Assembly (NCBI GenBank): GCA_900540275.1
Contig: UQFO01000007.1
Span: 1-64,000 of the forward strand
Length of the DNA stretch: 64,000 nucleotides
Direction of reading: 5' to 3'
Source of the DNA: an uncultured Oscillospiraceae bacterium
GTDB taxonomy: Bacteria; Bacillota; Clostridia; Oscillospirales; Acutalibacteraceae
Below are positions 35,444 to 44,266 of the stretch, piece after piece (positions within the stretch are counted from its first letter, which is position 1; the number at the start of each line of letters is the position of its first letter). The position numbers were made by a program, and so were the translations under genes. A model generated the notes under the pieces. The model was not told the DNA's origin. It saw only the letters and a list, made by a program, of their open reading frames with translations, and ran no database searches.

Positions 35444-35947
35444 TTACCGTTTTTCTTTTTTGTTCCCGCCGGAAAAAATCTTTTCCAGCAGGACGAGCAA
35501 TATTAGTATGCCAACGGCACATAGAAGCAAAATTTTGCCGGTTATAGATGACAGGAAGGTAAACGCATAGCCCGCGAAAGGTATGGAAAAGCCGCTTGCT
35601 TTTCCTATAATATCCGCATACGGGATAGGGCCTTCGGTCGTATTTTGGTTAGCGATTCCCTTTGTTATGAAGGTGTTCGTTTCGCGGTCGGCCTCTATAA
35701 CCTGGTGCGTGATAGTCTTTCCGCCCATTGTGAAGGTTACGGGGTCGCCCACATCGATTTCTTCAGGCGGAACCTGCCTGACGTAAATCAGGGAACCGAC
35801 CTGGTACTGCGGCTCCATACTCCCGCTAATCACCGTGTACGGCTTATAGCCGAACACCTGCGGCAGAAAACCAATCAGCAAAACAAGAACCAGTACGGCG
35901 GCAATTATGCCGGTACATACCCTGTCGATGATTCTGAATGCTTTCAA
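35444..35947 (-). CDS. sipW: Signal peptidase I of the SipW (ER-like) class
   Basis: A 167-residue membrane protease. It has an N-terminal helix, the nucleophile in VISGSMEPQYQVGSLIYV, and in the position of the usual catalytic Lys a His (KTITHQVIEAD), which is the hallmark of the SipW/ER-type peptidases. RGIA-like FITKGIANQNTTEGPI and a second transmembrane helix at the C terminus follow. In Bacillus subtilis SipW processes TasA and TapA; four substrates with SipW-tags are encoded right downstream. It starts at TTG 35947. Confidence 0.93.
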   Translation of the reverse strand: MKAFRIIDRVCTGIIAAVLVLVLLIGFLPQVFGYKPYTVISGSMEPQYQVGSLIYVRQVPPEEIDVGDPVTFTMGGKTITHQVIEADRETNTFITKGIANQNTTEGPIPYADIIGKASGFSIPFAGYAFTFLSSITGKILLLCAVGILILLVLLEKIFSGGNKKEKR

Positions 35948-35970
35948 GCGCGTTCCCCCTCCCCTTCTAT

Positions 35971-38900
35971 TCAGGGCGCTGCCTTCAATTTGTTCTGCGC
36001 AAGCGCCGCGTCTCCCTCAAGGTTGTGTTTGTCTGCCGATTTAGCGTTTACAAACACGGCTTCGGGGTTTACTTCGCTGCCGTAAAGGATAGCCGCGTTC
36101 CCTTCTTTCAGGGAATTTCCCAGCGTGTCGTAGATGGAAAGCGATTTAAAGTCATACCTCCACGCAAGCTTCGTATCCTCGGTCACCCGGTAGTATTTGG
36201 TCGGGTCCACCGAAAGCGTCTCCGACTTTGTCAGGTTCATGCCGTCCGTCTTGTCAAAGCTGATGACGACAAACGACGTTTTGTTCGGCGCGCCTTCGCA
36301 GGCGCTTGTATCGAACTGCTCAACCTTAAATAAAAAACTCTGCTGCGCGCCTGTGAATTCTTCGTAGCCATGGGCGTCGCCCGGTATATTGGTTTCTGTA
36401 ATCGCGGTGTTTCCAGATAGTCCGGCCGGGTTATCGTTTGCTCCGTAATACAGCTCGTCAATCGTCTTAGTGATTGTAATCTGCGCGGAAACGAGGCCGT
36501 TGATAAAGCTGCCGTTTACGCCAAACTGGGACAGCGTGCCGCTTAATATGCTCTTCGTTTCATCTCCGCCGACGGATTCAACCTTGAGGTAGCCCGGGAT
36601 ATTTATTTCCGTCACCTTATATTTGGTGCCGACGGGAACGCCTGTAATAACGGCGCTCTGCGTCCTTTTAAGCGTAATAATTCCGTCGCCGCCGGCAGTC
36701 ATCGGCACGCCGTCGAGCGAATATTCCACGGGATAGGTACGGAATGTACTATCGTCACTGCCGAAGATATTGCTCAGCTCGACCTTAAATGAATATTCTT
36801 CATCCGGATTATACAGGCCGCTGTTCATGGCCTGAGCCGTCAAGTCTTTGGAAAACGCGATGTTCGCCGTCTTTACCGTGTTTGTATAGATTACCGTCTG
36901 TGCGGTGCTTCTGACCGCGTCGTCCTGGTCAAGGTTTGAAAAATTAAAGCTGTCATCGGAAGACGACCGCAGGTTATCGGTAATATATCCGTTGCCGGCG
37001 TTATAGCCGAGCACAATACCGTCAACATCCAAAAGCCTCCAGGAAGTGCTGTAGTAGTCGGTAAGCTTTTTCCCGCTGGGATTAAACTGGACAGCGGCGT
37101 CCTCTGCGCGGGAGGGCTTTTGCAGGTCGTCGCTTTGCCGCAGGCGCATGTCGCTGCCTTTTGTAAACTGGTTGACATACTTCATCTTCTGTCCGTACAT
37201 CAGGGTTTGCCCTCTGGAGGTCATGGTTTTCGGCGCCGCGAAAGAATCATATAAGCCGTGAATCACAGTCGGCTCAACCGCAGCCCAGTTGTTCCCGTCT
37301 GGTATAAAATTGTCCCCCAGCTCGGGCGTGCTTCCGCCGTAGCTGCTCCAGCTTCCTTTCCACCTGCTCTGCGAGGTATCGGTATCCCCGATTGTAAAGA
37401 GGTTGTTCCCCGCTGGAGAAAGGTCGTCCGTAGAATTTATATTTGTCCATGTACCGCCGTTCGTATTGCGGAATATCACGTTCTCAGGGACGGACGCAAG
37501 GTCGCAGTAAAAGTACCCCGAATCCGCGTCCACAGCCATCTTGGTATAGGTTCCCGCTTCGCTGCCGTTCCAGGTATAGGCGTATGCTTCCGCCCAGCCC
37601 GCCTTCGAGGCGTCAAGCATCAATGTATGCCTGGCCTGCGGCGCCTCGCCCGCTTTATTGAGTATGGTTTTTTGCCCTTCTATTGTTCTGACAACGTCGT
37701 AGCTTTCCGGATAAGTAAGGCCGGAATTGCCGTTTTCAGTAGAGCCCTTGTTCTCAAGCGTATAAGAGAAGGCATTGTCGTCCGCCGCTTTTTTTGTATC
37801 GGAAAGGAGCGCGCTGTTCACGCCGTCAAAAGAAACATTGCTGTCAACCGTAAGCGTATTCGTCTGCGGGAAGTTGAAGCTGAGCTTCAGGTTTGATTCC
37901 CACATGCCGCGTTCCATATAGAACATGGTGAGGGTATGTGTCTGTGTCGGGTCGGAAAAGTCGACGGCGTTCGAAAAATCATATGTATAAGGCTTTGTGA
38001 CCTGGGCGTATCTATCGTTTGTGTCGCCGTCAAATACGCCTGTCGTTACCGTGGATTCCTTCGTCCTGAAATTAATCTTGCCTTCGCTCGTGGAATGCGC
38101 CCCGCCCATATCGAGCACAAGCTTTCCGTCAATGAAAATCCAAACGTCGTCGTCTCCGGTAAACTCAAATATAATGTCGCTTCCGTTGATTTTTCCATTG
38201 TCCGTCATGGAAAACGGGATTTCAAACTTTGCGCCGAAGCCGTAGTCAAGCTTACCCTTATCCGAGGGGTTGCCGTTGTTGAAGGGAAAGAATCCGGGCT
38301 TGCCTCCGCCCGACATGGCCGTATCGTATACCGCGTTGTTGGTATAGTTGAGGCTTGTCCCGTCAAAATAGAGGTTTTTCTGGGAGGAATCAAATTCATA
38401 ATACGTCACGCCGCCGCGCACTGTCTGGTAGAACGGAAACTCCACGTTTTCATAAATATCCGCAAACGTCGTGCCTGTAACCGCATAATCGGACGAATTT
38501 TCTAATACATACGCCGCCCTGCGCTGTGTCCCGCTGGAGCTGACCGCAACCTCCTGTGCCGCCGTTTTCCCGTTTGCCGAGGTAAAGTGGAGCCTTACCC
38601 TTTCCGGTTTGCTGCTCCAGCTGTTTGAGCTGTCCAGATTGATAACAAACGTGGTGTTATGGGAGGCGTCTCCCTTTCCGGTCTGTATAAACGTTCTCGA
38701 GCCATTGGCTCCGGCCGTGTATGTATAAGTATTGCCCTGTACAAAGCTGCGCTTTGTATCGTCGGCGGAATCATGCCACCAGCTTCCGTCGGAGTAAAAC
38801 TCAAAGGTAACGGTATTGAGCCGGCCGTTTCCCTCAGAACGGTTTTCGTTGAACCACTCGCGGCTGAAGTAGGGAAGCTCCTTGCCGTTCTGCGTAAGCC

Positions 38901-39339
38901 GGCCGTCAGCCAGGGTATCGTCGACTAAGCCGAGCGCGGCCGCGTTGTTGTTCCCTTGGTTTGCAAGGTTCGCGCCGTCTTTAAAATTGGTAAGGTTTTC
39001 CGAGCCATATCCATTATAAAAATCGCCGAAGTACAGGGGGACGCTGTAACCTGACCGGGCAATTTGTTCATTGAATTTTCCATATGGAAGGTAATTTGGG
39101 AACCCGCCAGAGCGGGTTCCCGCATCGGGCGCTGCGCCCGAATTTTCAATTTGATTGTTGTATTTATAATCGTAAAGCGATACCGGGATGTAAAGATAGT
39201 CATCCGCAGCAGCGCTTGCCGAACTGGTCGCAAGGGCTGTAAGCGCGGCAACGGTTGCAGAAAGAAAAATCAGGACCGCCATGAGCAGCGCCATTGCCTT
39301 TTTCCCGCCATGCCGCATTTTTCCGAGGACAGGTACCAT
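35971..39339 (-). CDS. Large fibro-slime/PA14-like adhesin of the matrix operon
   Basis: A 1122-residue secreted protein with a signal peptide (MVPVLGKMRHGGKKAMALL then a hydrophobic core). Residues about 50-480 form a fibro-slime domain, with the metal/ligand loop DDVWIFIDGKLVLDMGGAHS. About residues 580-680 include AYAYTWNGSEAGTYTKM and GNNLFTIGDTDTSQSRWKGS, similar to CBM26-like modules. The C-terminal 290 residues hold two pilin/Cna-like beta domains that include ITVTKTIDEL-like text (ITITKTIDELYYG) and YYRVTEDTKLAWRYDF. No LPxTG or transmembrane anchor is present. The open frame runs to 39534 but the ATG at 39339 after AAAGGCGG is the start. First gene of the SipW operon, so it may be the main fibre or adhesin of the matrix. 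Confidence 0.82.
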   Translation of the reverse strand: MVPVLGKMRHGGKKAMALLMAVLIFLSATVAALTALATSSASAAADDYLYIPVSLYDYKYNNQIENSGAAPDAGTRSGGFPNYLPYGKFNEQIARSGYSVPLYFGDFYNGYGSENLTNFKDGANLANQGNNNAAALGLVDDTLADGRLTQNGKELPYFSREWFNENRSEGNGRLNTVTFEFYSDGSWWHDSADDTKRSFVQGNTYTYTAGANGSRTFIQTGKGDASHNTTFVINLDSSNSWSSKPERVRLHFTSANGKTAAQEVAVSSSGTQRRAAYVLENSSDYAVTGTTFADIYENVEFPFYQTVRGGVTYYEFDSSQKNLYFDGTSLNYTNNAVYDTAMSGGGKPGFFPFNNGNPSDKGKLDYGFGAKFEIPFSMTDNGKINGSDIIFEFTGDDDVWIFIDGKLVLDMGGAHSTSEGKINFRTKESTVTTGVFDGDTNDRYAQVTKPYTYDFSNAVDFSDPTQTHTLTMFYMERGMWESNLKLSFNFPQTNTLTVDSNVSFDGVNSALLSDTKKAADDNAFSYTLENKGSTENGNSGLTYPESYDVVRTIEGQKTILNKAGEAPQARHTLMLDASKAGWAEAYAYTWNGSEAGTYTKMAVDADSGYFYCDLASVPENVIFRNTNGGTWTNINSTDDLSPAGNNLFTIGDTDTSQSRWKGSWSSYGGSTPELGDNFIPDGNNWAAVEPTVIHGLYDSFAAPKTMTSRGQTLMYGQKMKYVNQFTKGSDMRLRQSDDLQKPSRAEDAAVQFNPSGKKLTDYYSTSWRLLDVDGIVLGYNAGNGYITDNLRSSSDDSFNFSNLDQDDAVRSTAQTVIYTNTVKTANIAFSKDLTAQAMNSGLYNPDEEYSFKVELSNIFGSDDSTFRTYPVEYSLDGVPMTAGGDGIITLKRTQSAVITGVPVGTKYKVTEINIPGYLKVESVGGDETKSILSGTLSQFGVNGSFINGLVSAQITITKTIDELYYGANDNPAGLSGNTAITETNIPGDAHGYEEFTGAQQSFLFKVEQFDTSACEGAPNKTSFVVISFDKTDGMNLTKSETLSVDPTKYYRVTEDTKLAWRYDFKSLSIYDTLGNSLKEGNAAILYGSEVNPEAVFVNAKSADKHNLEGDAALAQNKLKAAP

Positions 39340-39476
39340 TATGCTTACCGCCTTTCTTAAGGTAGAATGATAACTAGCTAAAGCAATAAAATGAAATAAA
39401 ACATGGAAGTTCATTCCACGCAATTCCTTCATATAATTTTGTTGAAAGCTAATAATTCTTTTAACGTATTCACCAA

Positions 39477-39531
39477 GTAAACGTTTACATGAGAATAAAT
39501 AAAAAAATAGCGTTCTTAATACATGTAAACG
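39477..39531. promoter_or_regulatory. Two cre-like operator sequences in the leader of the SipW-matrix operon
   Basis: GTAAACGTTTAC (39477-39488) is a 12-bp perfect palindrome of the CcpA/LacI-family type, and CATGTAAACG (39522-39531) repeats its left half inverted, so CGTTTACATG/CATGTAAACG can also form a 10-bp stem. Both lie between the promoter at 39577 and the first gene, where a bound repressor would block transcription. The identity of the regulator is inference. Confidence 0.5.
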
Positions 39532-39576
39532 CATGCTGTCGTAAAATAATGGGCTTGGTTCAAGTCACTGTTTATT

Positions 39577-39604
39577 ATTATATTCCATAATATTCCAGAG
39601 TCAA
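39577..39604 (-). promoter_or_regulatory. Promoter of the SipW-matrix operon
   Basis: TTGACT (39599-39604) and TATAAT (39577-39582) on the minus strand, spacing 16 bp. The leader to the ATG at 39339 is about 230 nt. The remaining spacer to 39749 is AT-rich with no gene. Confidence 0.75.
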
Positions 39605-39749
39605 TAATTGTTAAAAAATTAACAGATTTTGGTTCTATTTTAACAAATACGTTCTAACATGGCGGGAATAGAATTGTTCACTTTTTCTTTTTTGGTCGAT
39701 TTTTATTTAATTTGATTCTCAAAATTTATGCATTTTTTCATAAAAAATA

Positions 39750-39791
39750 CAAGCGGCAGGAAGCAAAATCAAATTTGCGCCCTGCCGCTTG
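39750..39791. terminator. Terminator of galM, bidirectional
   Basis: CAAGCGGCAGG/CCTGCCGCTTG stem of 11 bp with an inner GCAAA/TTTGC pairing and T runs on both strands, 6 bp after the galM stop codon. Confidence 0.88.
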
Positions 39792-39797
39792 CTTTTT

Positions 39798-40850
39798 TTA
39801 TTCAATCAGACCAAAACGGTACTCCGTTACTGTTTCGGCCTTTTTTCCCGCCGGCAAAAATGCCGAAAAGAAGTTTGGATGGTTTACGGCGTCGGGGAAA
39901 AACTGCGTTTCCAGGCAAAAGCCATCGCCATTATGATATGGCACGCCGCCCTTTCCGGCAGGCGCGCCCTCCAAAAAATTCCCTGAATAGAACTGTATGC
40001 CCGGCAGCCCGCTCCATACGGACAACGTAATACCGCTTTTGGCGCTTTGCGCATATGCCGCCTCGCGGAATTGCCCTGTGTACCCATTTACGGCGTAATT
40101 AAAATCAAATCCTCCCGCAAACGAAAATTGAGGATGCTCCGCCCCAATTCTGCTGCCAAGCGGCACGGCCCTGCGCAGGTCGAGCGGCGTGCCCTCTACC
40201 GGCGCGAGCGTGCCGTCCGGTATCAGGTTTTTATTGACAGGTGTGTAAAAATCGGCGTTAATTCTTATATTTTGACTGTATGCCGTGCCGCTTTCGCAGC
40301 CATCGAGATTGAAATAGGAATGGTTTGTCAGACTGCAAAGCGTATCTTTATCGCTTATCGCTTTGTAGGTAATACGCAGCGTGTTTTCCCGCGTGAGCGA
40401 GTATGTCACCATAACTTTGAGCGTTCCGGGATACCCCTCTTCCCCGTCGGGGCTGGTATAGGAAAGGCAAAGCTTATCCCCCAGTATTTCCGGCGTAAAA
40501 ACTTTTTTGTCAAAGCCCTCTGTGCCGCCGTGTAAGTGGTTTTCACCGTCATTACAGGCCAGCCGGTACTCTTTTCCGTTTAAGGTAAACAAACCCTTTG
40601 CTATACGGTTGCAAACGCGCCCCGCAATGCACCCAAGATATTTATCCTGCCGGACATAACCGTCAAGCCCGTCGTAGCCGAGCACCACATCAGTCGGTAC
40701 GCCCGTTCTGTCCGGAACGTATAAAGCGCGCACGGCGCAGCCGTAATTCAGGATTTCCGCACGCATCCCGTTTTCGTTTACGAGGATAAACAGGAACACT
40801 TCTTTCCCGTCCGGCGCAGTTCCGAACGGTTTCTTTTCAATATGGTTCAC
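39798..40850 (-). CDS. galM: Aldose 1-epimerase (galactose mutarotase)
   Basis: A 350-residue cytosolic enzyme interconverting alpha and beta anomers of galactose or other aldoses. Motifs are NDGENHLHGGTEGFDKKV with the substrate His, LTNHSYFNLDG with the catalytic His, and the C-terminal GDGFCLETQFFPDAVNHPNF with the catalytic Glu. It begins at a GTG (40850) after AGAGGCG. It shares a divergent 99-bp intergenic region with the AraC regulator and belongs functionally with the alpha-galactosidase, whose product galactose needs mutarotation. Confidence 0.95.
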   Translation of the reverse strand: MNHIEKKPFGTAPDGKEVFLFILVNENGMRAEILNYGCAVRALYVPDRTGVPTDVVLGYDGLDGYVRQDKYLGCIAGRVCNRIAKGLFTLNGKEYRLACNDGENHLHGGTEGFDKKVFTPEILGDKLCLSYTSPDGEEGYPGTLKVMVTYSLTRENTLRITYKAISDKDTLCSLTNHSYFNLDGCESGTAYSQNIRINADFYTPVNKNLIPDGTLAPVEGTPLDLRRAVPLGSRIGAEHPQFSFAGGFDFNYAVNGYTGQFREAAYAQSAKSGITLSVWSGLPGIQFYSGNFLEGAPAGKGGVPYHNGDGFCLETQFFPDAVNHPNFFSAFLPAGKKAETVTEYRFGLIE

Positions 40851-40949
40851 AAAAAACGCCTCTTTTCATTTTCTATTTCCCCCTAATATAGACTTTAACA
40901 GAAAAACCGGCTAAAATAAAGACAGAATGAAACAGAAGGAGCTGGAGTT

Positions 40950-41831
40950 ATGGAGGACGCGTATGTCATGCAGCTGCCGGACCGGATGTTCCGTGAGCTT
41001 TACCTGTGCTTCTGCGGCTATGCGAAATGCAAGCCGCTCCACAGCTTTGGACCCGCCGTACGCCCCAATTATATTCTCCACTATATTTTAGAGGGAAAGG
41101 GTGTGTACCAGATTAACGGGGATACCTACGAGCTGTGCGCGGGGCAGGGCTTTTTGATTCCGCCCGACGTACAGACCTTTTACCGTGCCGACAGTGAAAC
41201 GCCGTGGCGTTATCTCTGGGTGGGCTTTAACGGGGCTAACGTCCGGGAATATTTAAAGAACGCGGGGCTGGCGGGCGCCGAACCGGTATTTACCTGTGGA
41301 AATGGAGAACGCTTGAAGGAAATCGTGCTCGAAATGCTCAGGCGCAATACCTTTGGCCCCCACAATGAATTCAAGCTCCAAAGCCTTCTGCTTGACTTTT
41401 TTTCCGTGCTCGCGCAAACCGCTGCGTCCATTACCGACACAGAAAAAAGAACGGACAAGAGCAACCTTTATGTAAAAAAAGCGGTCGAATTTATCCAGAA
41501 TAACTATTCAAACCCCATCGGGGTAAACGATGTGGCCGAATACACTGCTGTTAGCCGAAGCTACCTGTACCGTCTTTTCCGCGAAGCTACAGGAAAATCC
41601 CCCCAGGAATACCTGACCGCGTTCCGCATTACCCGCGCGCGGGAGCTCCTCTCTTTTACAGCGCTTTCAATTGAAAGCGTCGCGCTTTCCTGCGGCTACA
41701 GGGACCCGCTCGTTTTTGCTAAGACCTTTAAGAATAAAACGGGCAAAGCACCAAGCGAATACAGGAAAGCACATCACAAAACGCTTGTGAACGAAATTTC
41801 ACATAGCGTAAAAAAACTTGATGATATCTGA
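40950..41831 (+). CDS. AraC-family regulator of alpha-galactoside use
   Basis: A 293-residue cytosolic regulator. The N-terminal ~150 residues form an AraC-type cupin that binds a sugar (LHYILEGKGVYQINGDTYEL, then ETPWRYLWVGFNG). The C-terminal region holds two helix-turn-helices, GVNDVAEYTAVSRSYLYRLFREA with TGKSPQEYL and ESVALSCGYRDPLVFAKTFKNK with GKAPSEYRKA. It is transcribed away from galM and toward the convergent alpha-galactosidase gene; the MsmR/RafR-like context suggests it activates these. The ATG follows AAGGAGCTGGAG. Confidence 0.92.
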   Translation: MEDAYVMQLPDRMFRELYLCFCGYAKCKPLHSFGPAVRPNYILHYILEGKGVYQINGDTYELCAGQGFLIPPDVQTFYRADSETPWRYLWVGFNGANVREYLKNAGLAGAEPVFTCGNGERLKEIVLEMLRRNTFGPHNEFKLQSLLLDFFSVLAQTAASITDTEKRTDKSNLYVKKAVEFIQNNYSNPIGVNDVAEYTAVSRSYLYRLFREATGKSPQEYLTAFRITRARELLSFTALSIESVALSCGYRDPLVFAKTFKNKTGKAPSEYRKAHHKTLVNEISHSVKKLDDI

Positions 41832-41841
41832 AACCAGGCAG

Positions 41842-41860
41842 GGACGGCATAATGCCGTCC
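41842..41860 (+). terminator. Terminator of the AraC regulator gene
   Basis: GGACGGC/GCCGTCC stem with a 5-nt loop followed by TTTTAT, 11 bp after the stop codon. It may also serve the convergent alpha-galactosidase gene. Confidence 0.8.
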
Positions 41861-41882
41861 TTTTATAATGTACCGGGATTAT

Positions 41883-44105
41883 TTATTTTGCGCGCAGCAC
41901 GTATAGGCGCGAATAGAAATCGTATGCGCGGCTGTCTCCGGGCTGCGGCTCGCCGGAGCTTGAATCGCTCGTAACAAGGCCGGCATTCATCAGTTCGTCC
42001 CCATAAAGAGAAAGGCCGGATTCCTCTATTTCATAAAGCATATCTTCACAAAGGCCGTGGAGCCTGAGCCTTCTGTAATGCGTATTGACCTCGTTGAGAA
42101 AACGGTATGTCGCAACGACAGCCTGTTTTTTATCGTCCGATACTATCATCCAGGCCGCGCAGTTCCCATCGAACGGGCTTTCCAGGCGGTAGAAGGTCCC
42201 GAACTGGATTAGCCCCCTGTGCTGTTTCATAAATTGGATTTGTGCTTTTACCTGCCCGATTTCCTCTTCCGAAAGCGTATTGAGGTCGAGCTCGTAGCCA
42301 AACGCGCCGAAAAACGCAACATCCGCGCGCGTTTTTACCGGCGTATAGCGCGAGGTCAGCCAGTTGGGGGCCGACGATACATGCGCGCCCATACTGCTGA
42401 CGGGATAAACCATCGACGTCCCGTACTGGATTTTAATCCGTTCCACAGCGTCCGTGTCGTCGCTCGTCCAACACTGCGGCGCGTAATAAAGCATACCCGG
42501 GTCGAAGCGCCCGCCCCCGCTTGCGCAGGATTCAAATAAAATATTGGGGTTCGCTTCAATCAATCGTTCGTATAAACGGTAGACACCTAAAATATACCGG
42601 TGAAATACCTCTCCCTGGCGCTGCGGCGGCAGGGACGCGCTGTAGCATTCCGAAATACAGCGGTTCATATCCCATTTAATGTAGGAAATTTTCGATTCGC
42701 TCAGTACCTTCGACATGCTCTCAAAAATATAGTCCACGACCTCCGTGCGGGAAAAATCAAGCACATACTGGTTTCTGCCATGGGATAGGCTCCTGCCCGG
42801 CGTTTGAAGCAGCCAGTCGGGATGTAAACGGTACAAACCGCTTTCCTTGTTGACCATTTCCGGCTCGAACCAGAGCCCGAATTTCATTCCCATCTCTTCC
42901 ACCTTGCGTGAAATGCCGCTGATACCGCTTTTGAGCTTCTGTAAATTTGGCGTCCAGTCCCCCAGCCCATGCCGGTCGTCGTTGCGCTGCCCGAACCACC
43001 CGTCGTCGAGTACAAACATTTCGACTCCGGCCTCGCTCGCTTTCCTTGCAATATCAAGGATTTTCTCCTCATCAAAATCGAAGACAGTAGCTTCCCAGTT
43101 GTTGATAAGGATTGGGCGCACCTTATCGCGCCAGCTTCCTCTTGCAAGCCGCGTCCTGTATAGCTTGTGGAAGGTCTGGCTCATTCCATTGAGCCCTTTA
43201 TCCGAGTAGGCTATAACCGCCTCCGGCGTCTGGAAGCTTTCATTCGGCTCCACGCGCCAGGTGAACGCAAACGGATTAATTCCAAGCATTACGCGCGTCA
43301 CATCGTACGTATCGACCTCCGCCTGTGCAAGAAAATTCCCGCTGTATACGAGGCTGAAGCCAATCGCCTCTCCTGTAAATTCGTCTGTATTCGGACGCGC
43401 CAGCGCGATAAACGGGTTATGGTTGTGGCTGGAATTCCCCCTCGCGCTGTCGATTGCCTGGATGCCCTGCTGCAATATCCTTTTTTTAATGCTGCGTTCA
43501 CGCGACCATGCGCCGCTGAGCTGTATCCACTCATAATTACTGTCGGGCAAATCGAGGCACATGCTCATCGCCGCTGTCAAATCGTATTCCTCCGTGCCTT
43601 TATTGGTAAACCTTGCGCTTCGCGCGACAGCGGCGTAGTCCTCAAAAACCGTATAGGATAAAATGATTTCCGCATGGAGCAGCTCATCCACCAAGGTAAT
43701 TTCCAGCGTCTGTGCTTCCCCTTTTTGCTCTACATACGTCGCGGGCAGTCCCGCAAGGGGCTCTTTTCCTTCGAAAATGCGGTGCGAGCGGTATGCAAAG
43801 GCCGATATATTGCTGCCGTTGGGCTGTTTGATTTCAAATGCGGGGCGCCTGTAGTCGCTCGACCCGTAGCTTGGATATTCCTGCTTAATCTGGTCGAGAG
43901 AGAAAAATTTATCCTCCTCGAATACGCCTGGTGAAAGCGGCCTGTACTGCAGCTCAAGCAAATGGGAAAAATCCTCCCTGTCACGGATATGCCTGCCAAA
44001 GTACAGCTGCCCAAGCGAGCCATTTTTTAAAATGGTAAAAATATAGCTGATTTCCTTATTATAAAGATGAAAGGTCTTGCTGCCCTCATGGAAAACGATG
44101 CCCAT
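41883..44105 (-). CDS. Alpha-galactosidase, glycoside hydrolase family 36
   Basis: A 740-residue enzyme that releases galactose from melibiose, raffinose and related sugars. The N-terminal beta domain (GSLGQLYFGRHIRDREDF) is followed by the TIM barrel with MFVLDDGWFGQRNDDRHGLG, the nucleophile Asp in SYIKWDMNRCISE and the acid/base Asp in CWTSDDTDAVERI, preceded by ESCASGGGRFDPGML. Length matches bacterial AgaN/RafA proteins. No signal peptide is present, so it is cytosolic and needs a sugar importer, which is not in the window. GGAGG lies before the ATG. Confidence 0.95.
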   Translation of the reverse strand: MGIVFHEGSKTFHLYNKEISYIFTILKNGSLGQLYFGRHIRDREDFSHLLELQYRPLSPGVFEEDKFFSLDQIKQEYPSYGSSDYRRPAFEIKQPNGSNISAFAYRSHRIFEGKEPLAGLPATYVEQKGEAQTLEITLVDELLHAEIILSYTVFEDYAAVARSARFTNKGTEEYDLTAAMSMCLDLPDSNYEWIQLSGAWSRERSIKKRILQQGIQAIDSARGNSSHNHNPFIALARPNTDEFTGEAIGFSLVYSGNFLAQAEVDTYDVTRVMLGINPFAFTWRVEPNESFQTPEAVIAYSDKGLNGMSQTFHKLYRTRLARGSWRDKVRPILINNWEATVFDFDEEKILDIARKASEAGVEMFVLDDGWFGQRNDDRHGLGDWTPNLQKLKSGISGISRKVEEMGMKFGLWFEPEMVNKESGLYRLHPDWLLQTPGRSLSHGRNQYVLDFSRTEVVDYIFESMSKVLSESKISYIKWDMNRCISECYSASLPPQRQGEVFHRYILGVYRLYERLIEANPNILFESCASGGGRFDPGMLYYAPQCWTSDDTDAVERIKIQYGTSMVYPVSSMGAHVSSAPNWLTSRYTPVKTRADVAFFGAFGYELDLNTLSEEEIGQVKAQIQFMKQHRGLIQFGTFYRLESPFDGNCAAWMIVSDDKKQAVVATYRFLNEVNTHYRRLRLHGLCEDMLYEIEESGLSLYGDELMNAGLVTSDSSSGEPQPGDSRAYDFYSRLYVLRAK

Positions 44106-44242
44106 AATCTGTTCCTCCTGTTTTATAAGCTGTTTAATGCTGCCCTGGCCTTGCCCTTACAGCCTCATTATAACCGTATTTGAGCCTGTAAACAGGTGAG
44201 AATGTTGCATAAACCAGTTAAAATGTTTCCTGATAGCAAAAA

Positions 44243-44266
44243 GGCGGCTTCGTCTATGAAGCCGCC
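44243..44266 (-). terminator. Terminator overlapping the apbE stop codon
   Basis: GGCGGCTTC/GAAGCCGCC 9-bp stem; the apbE stop codon lies in the loop, and the minus strand continues with TTTTTG. Confidence 0.8.

Noticed and set aside
35971..39339. LPxTG anchoring of the fibro-slime protein
   Set aside because: The C terminus has no LPxTG motif, hydrophobic helix or positive tail.
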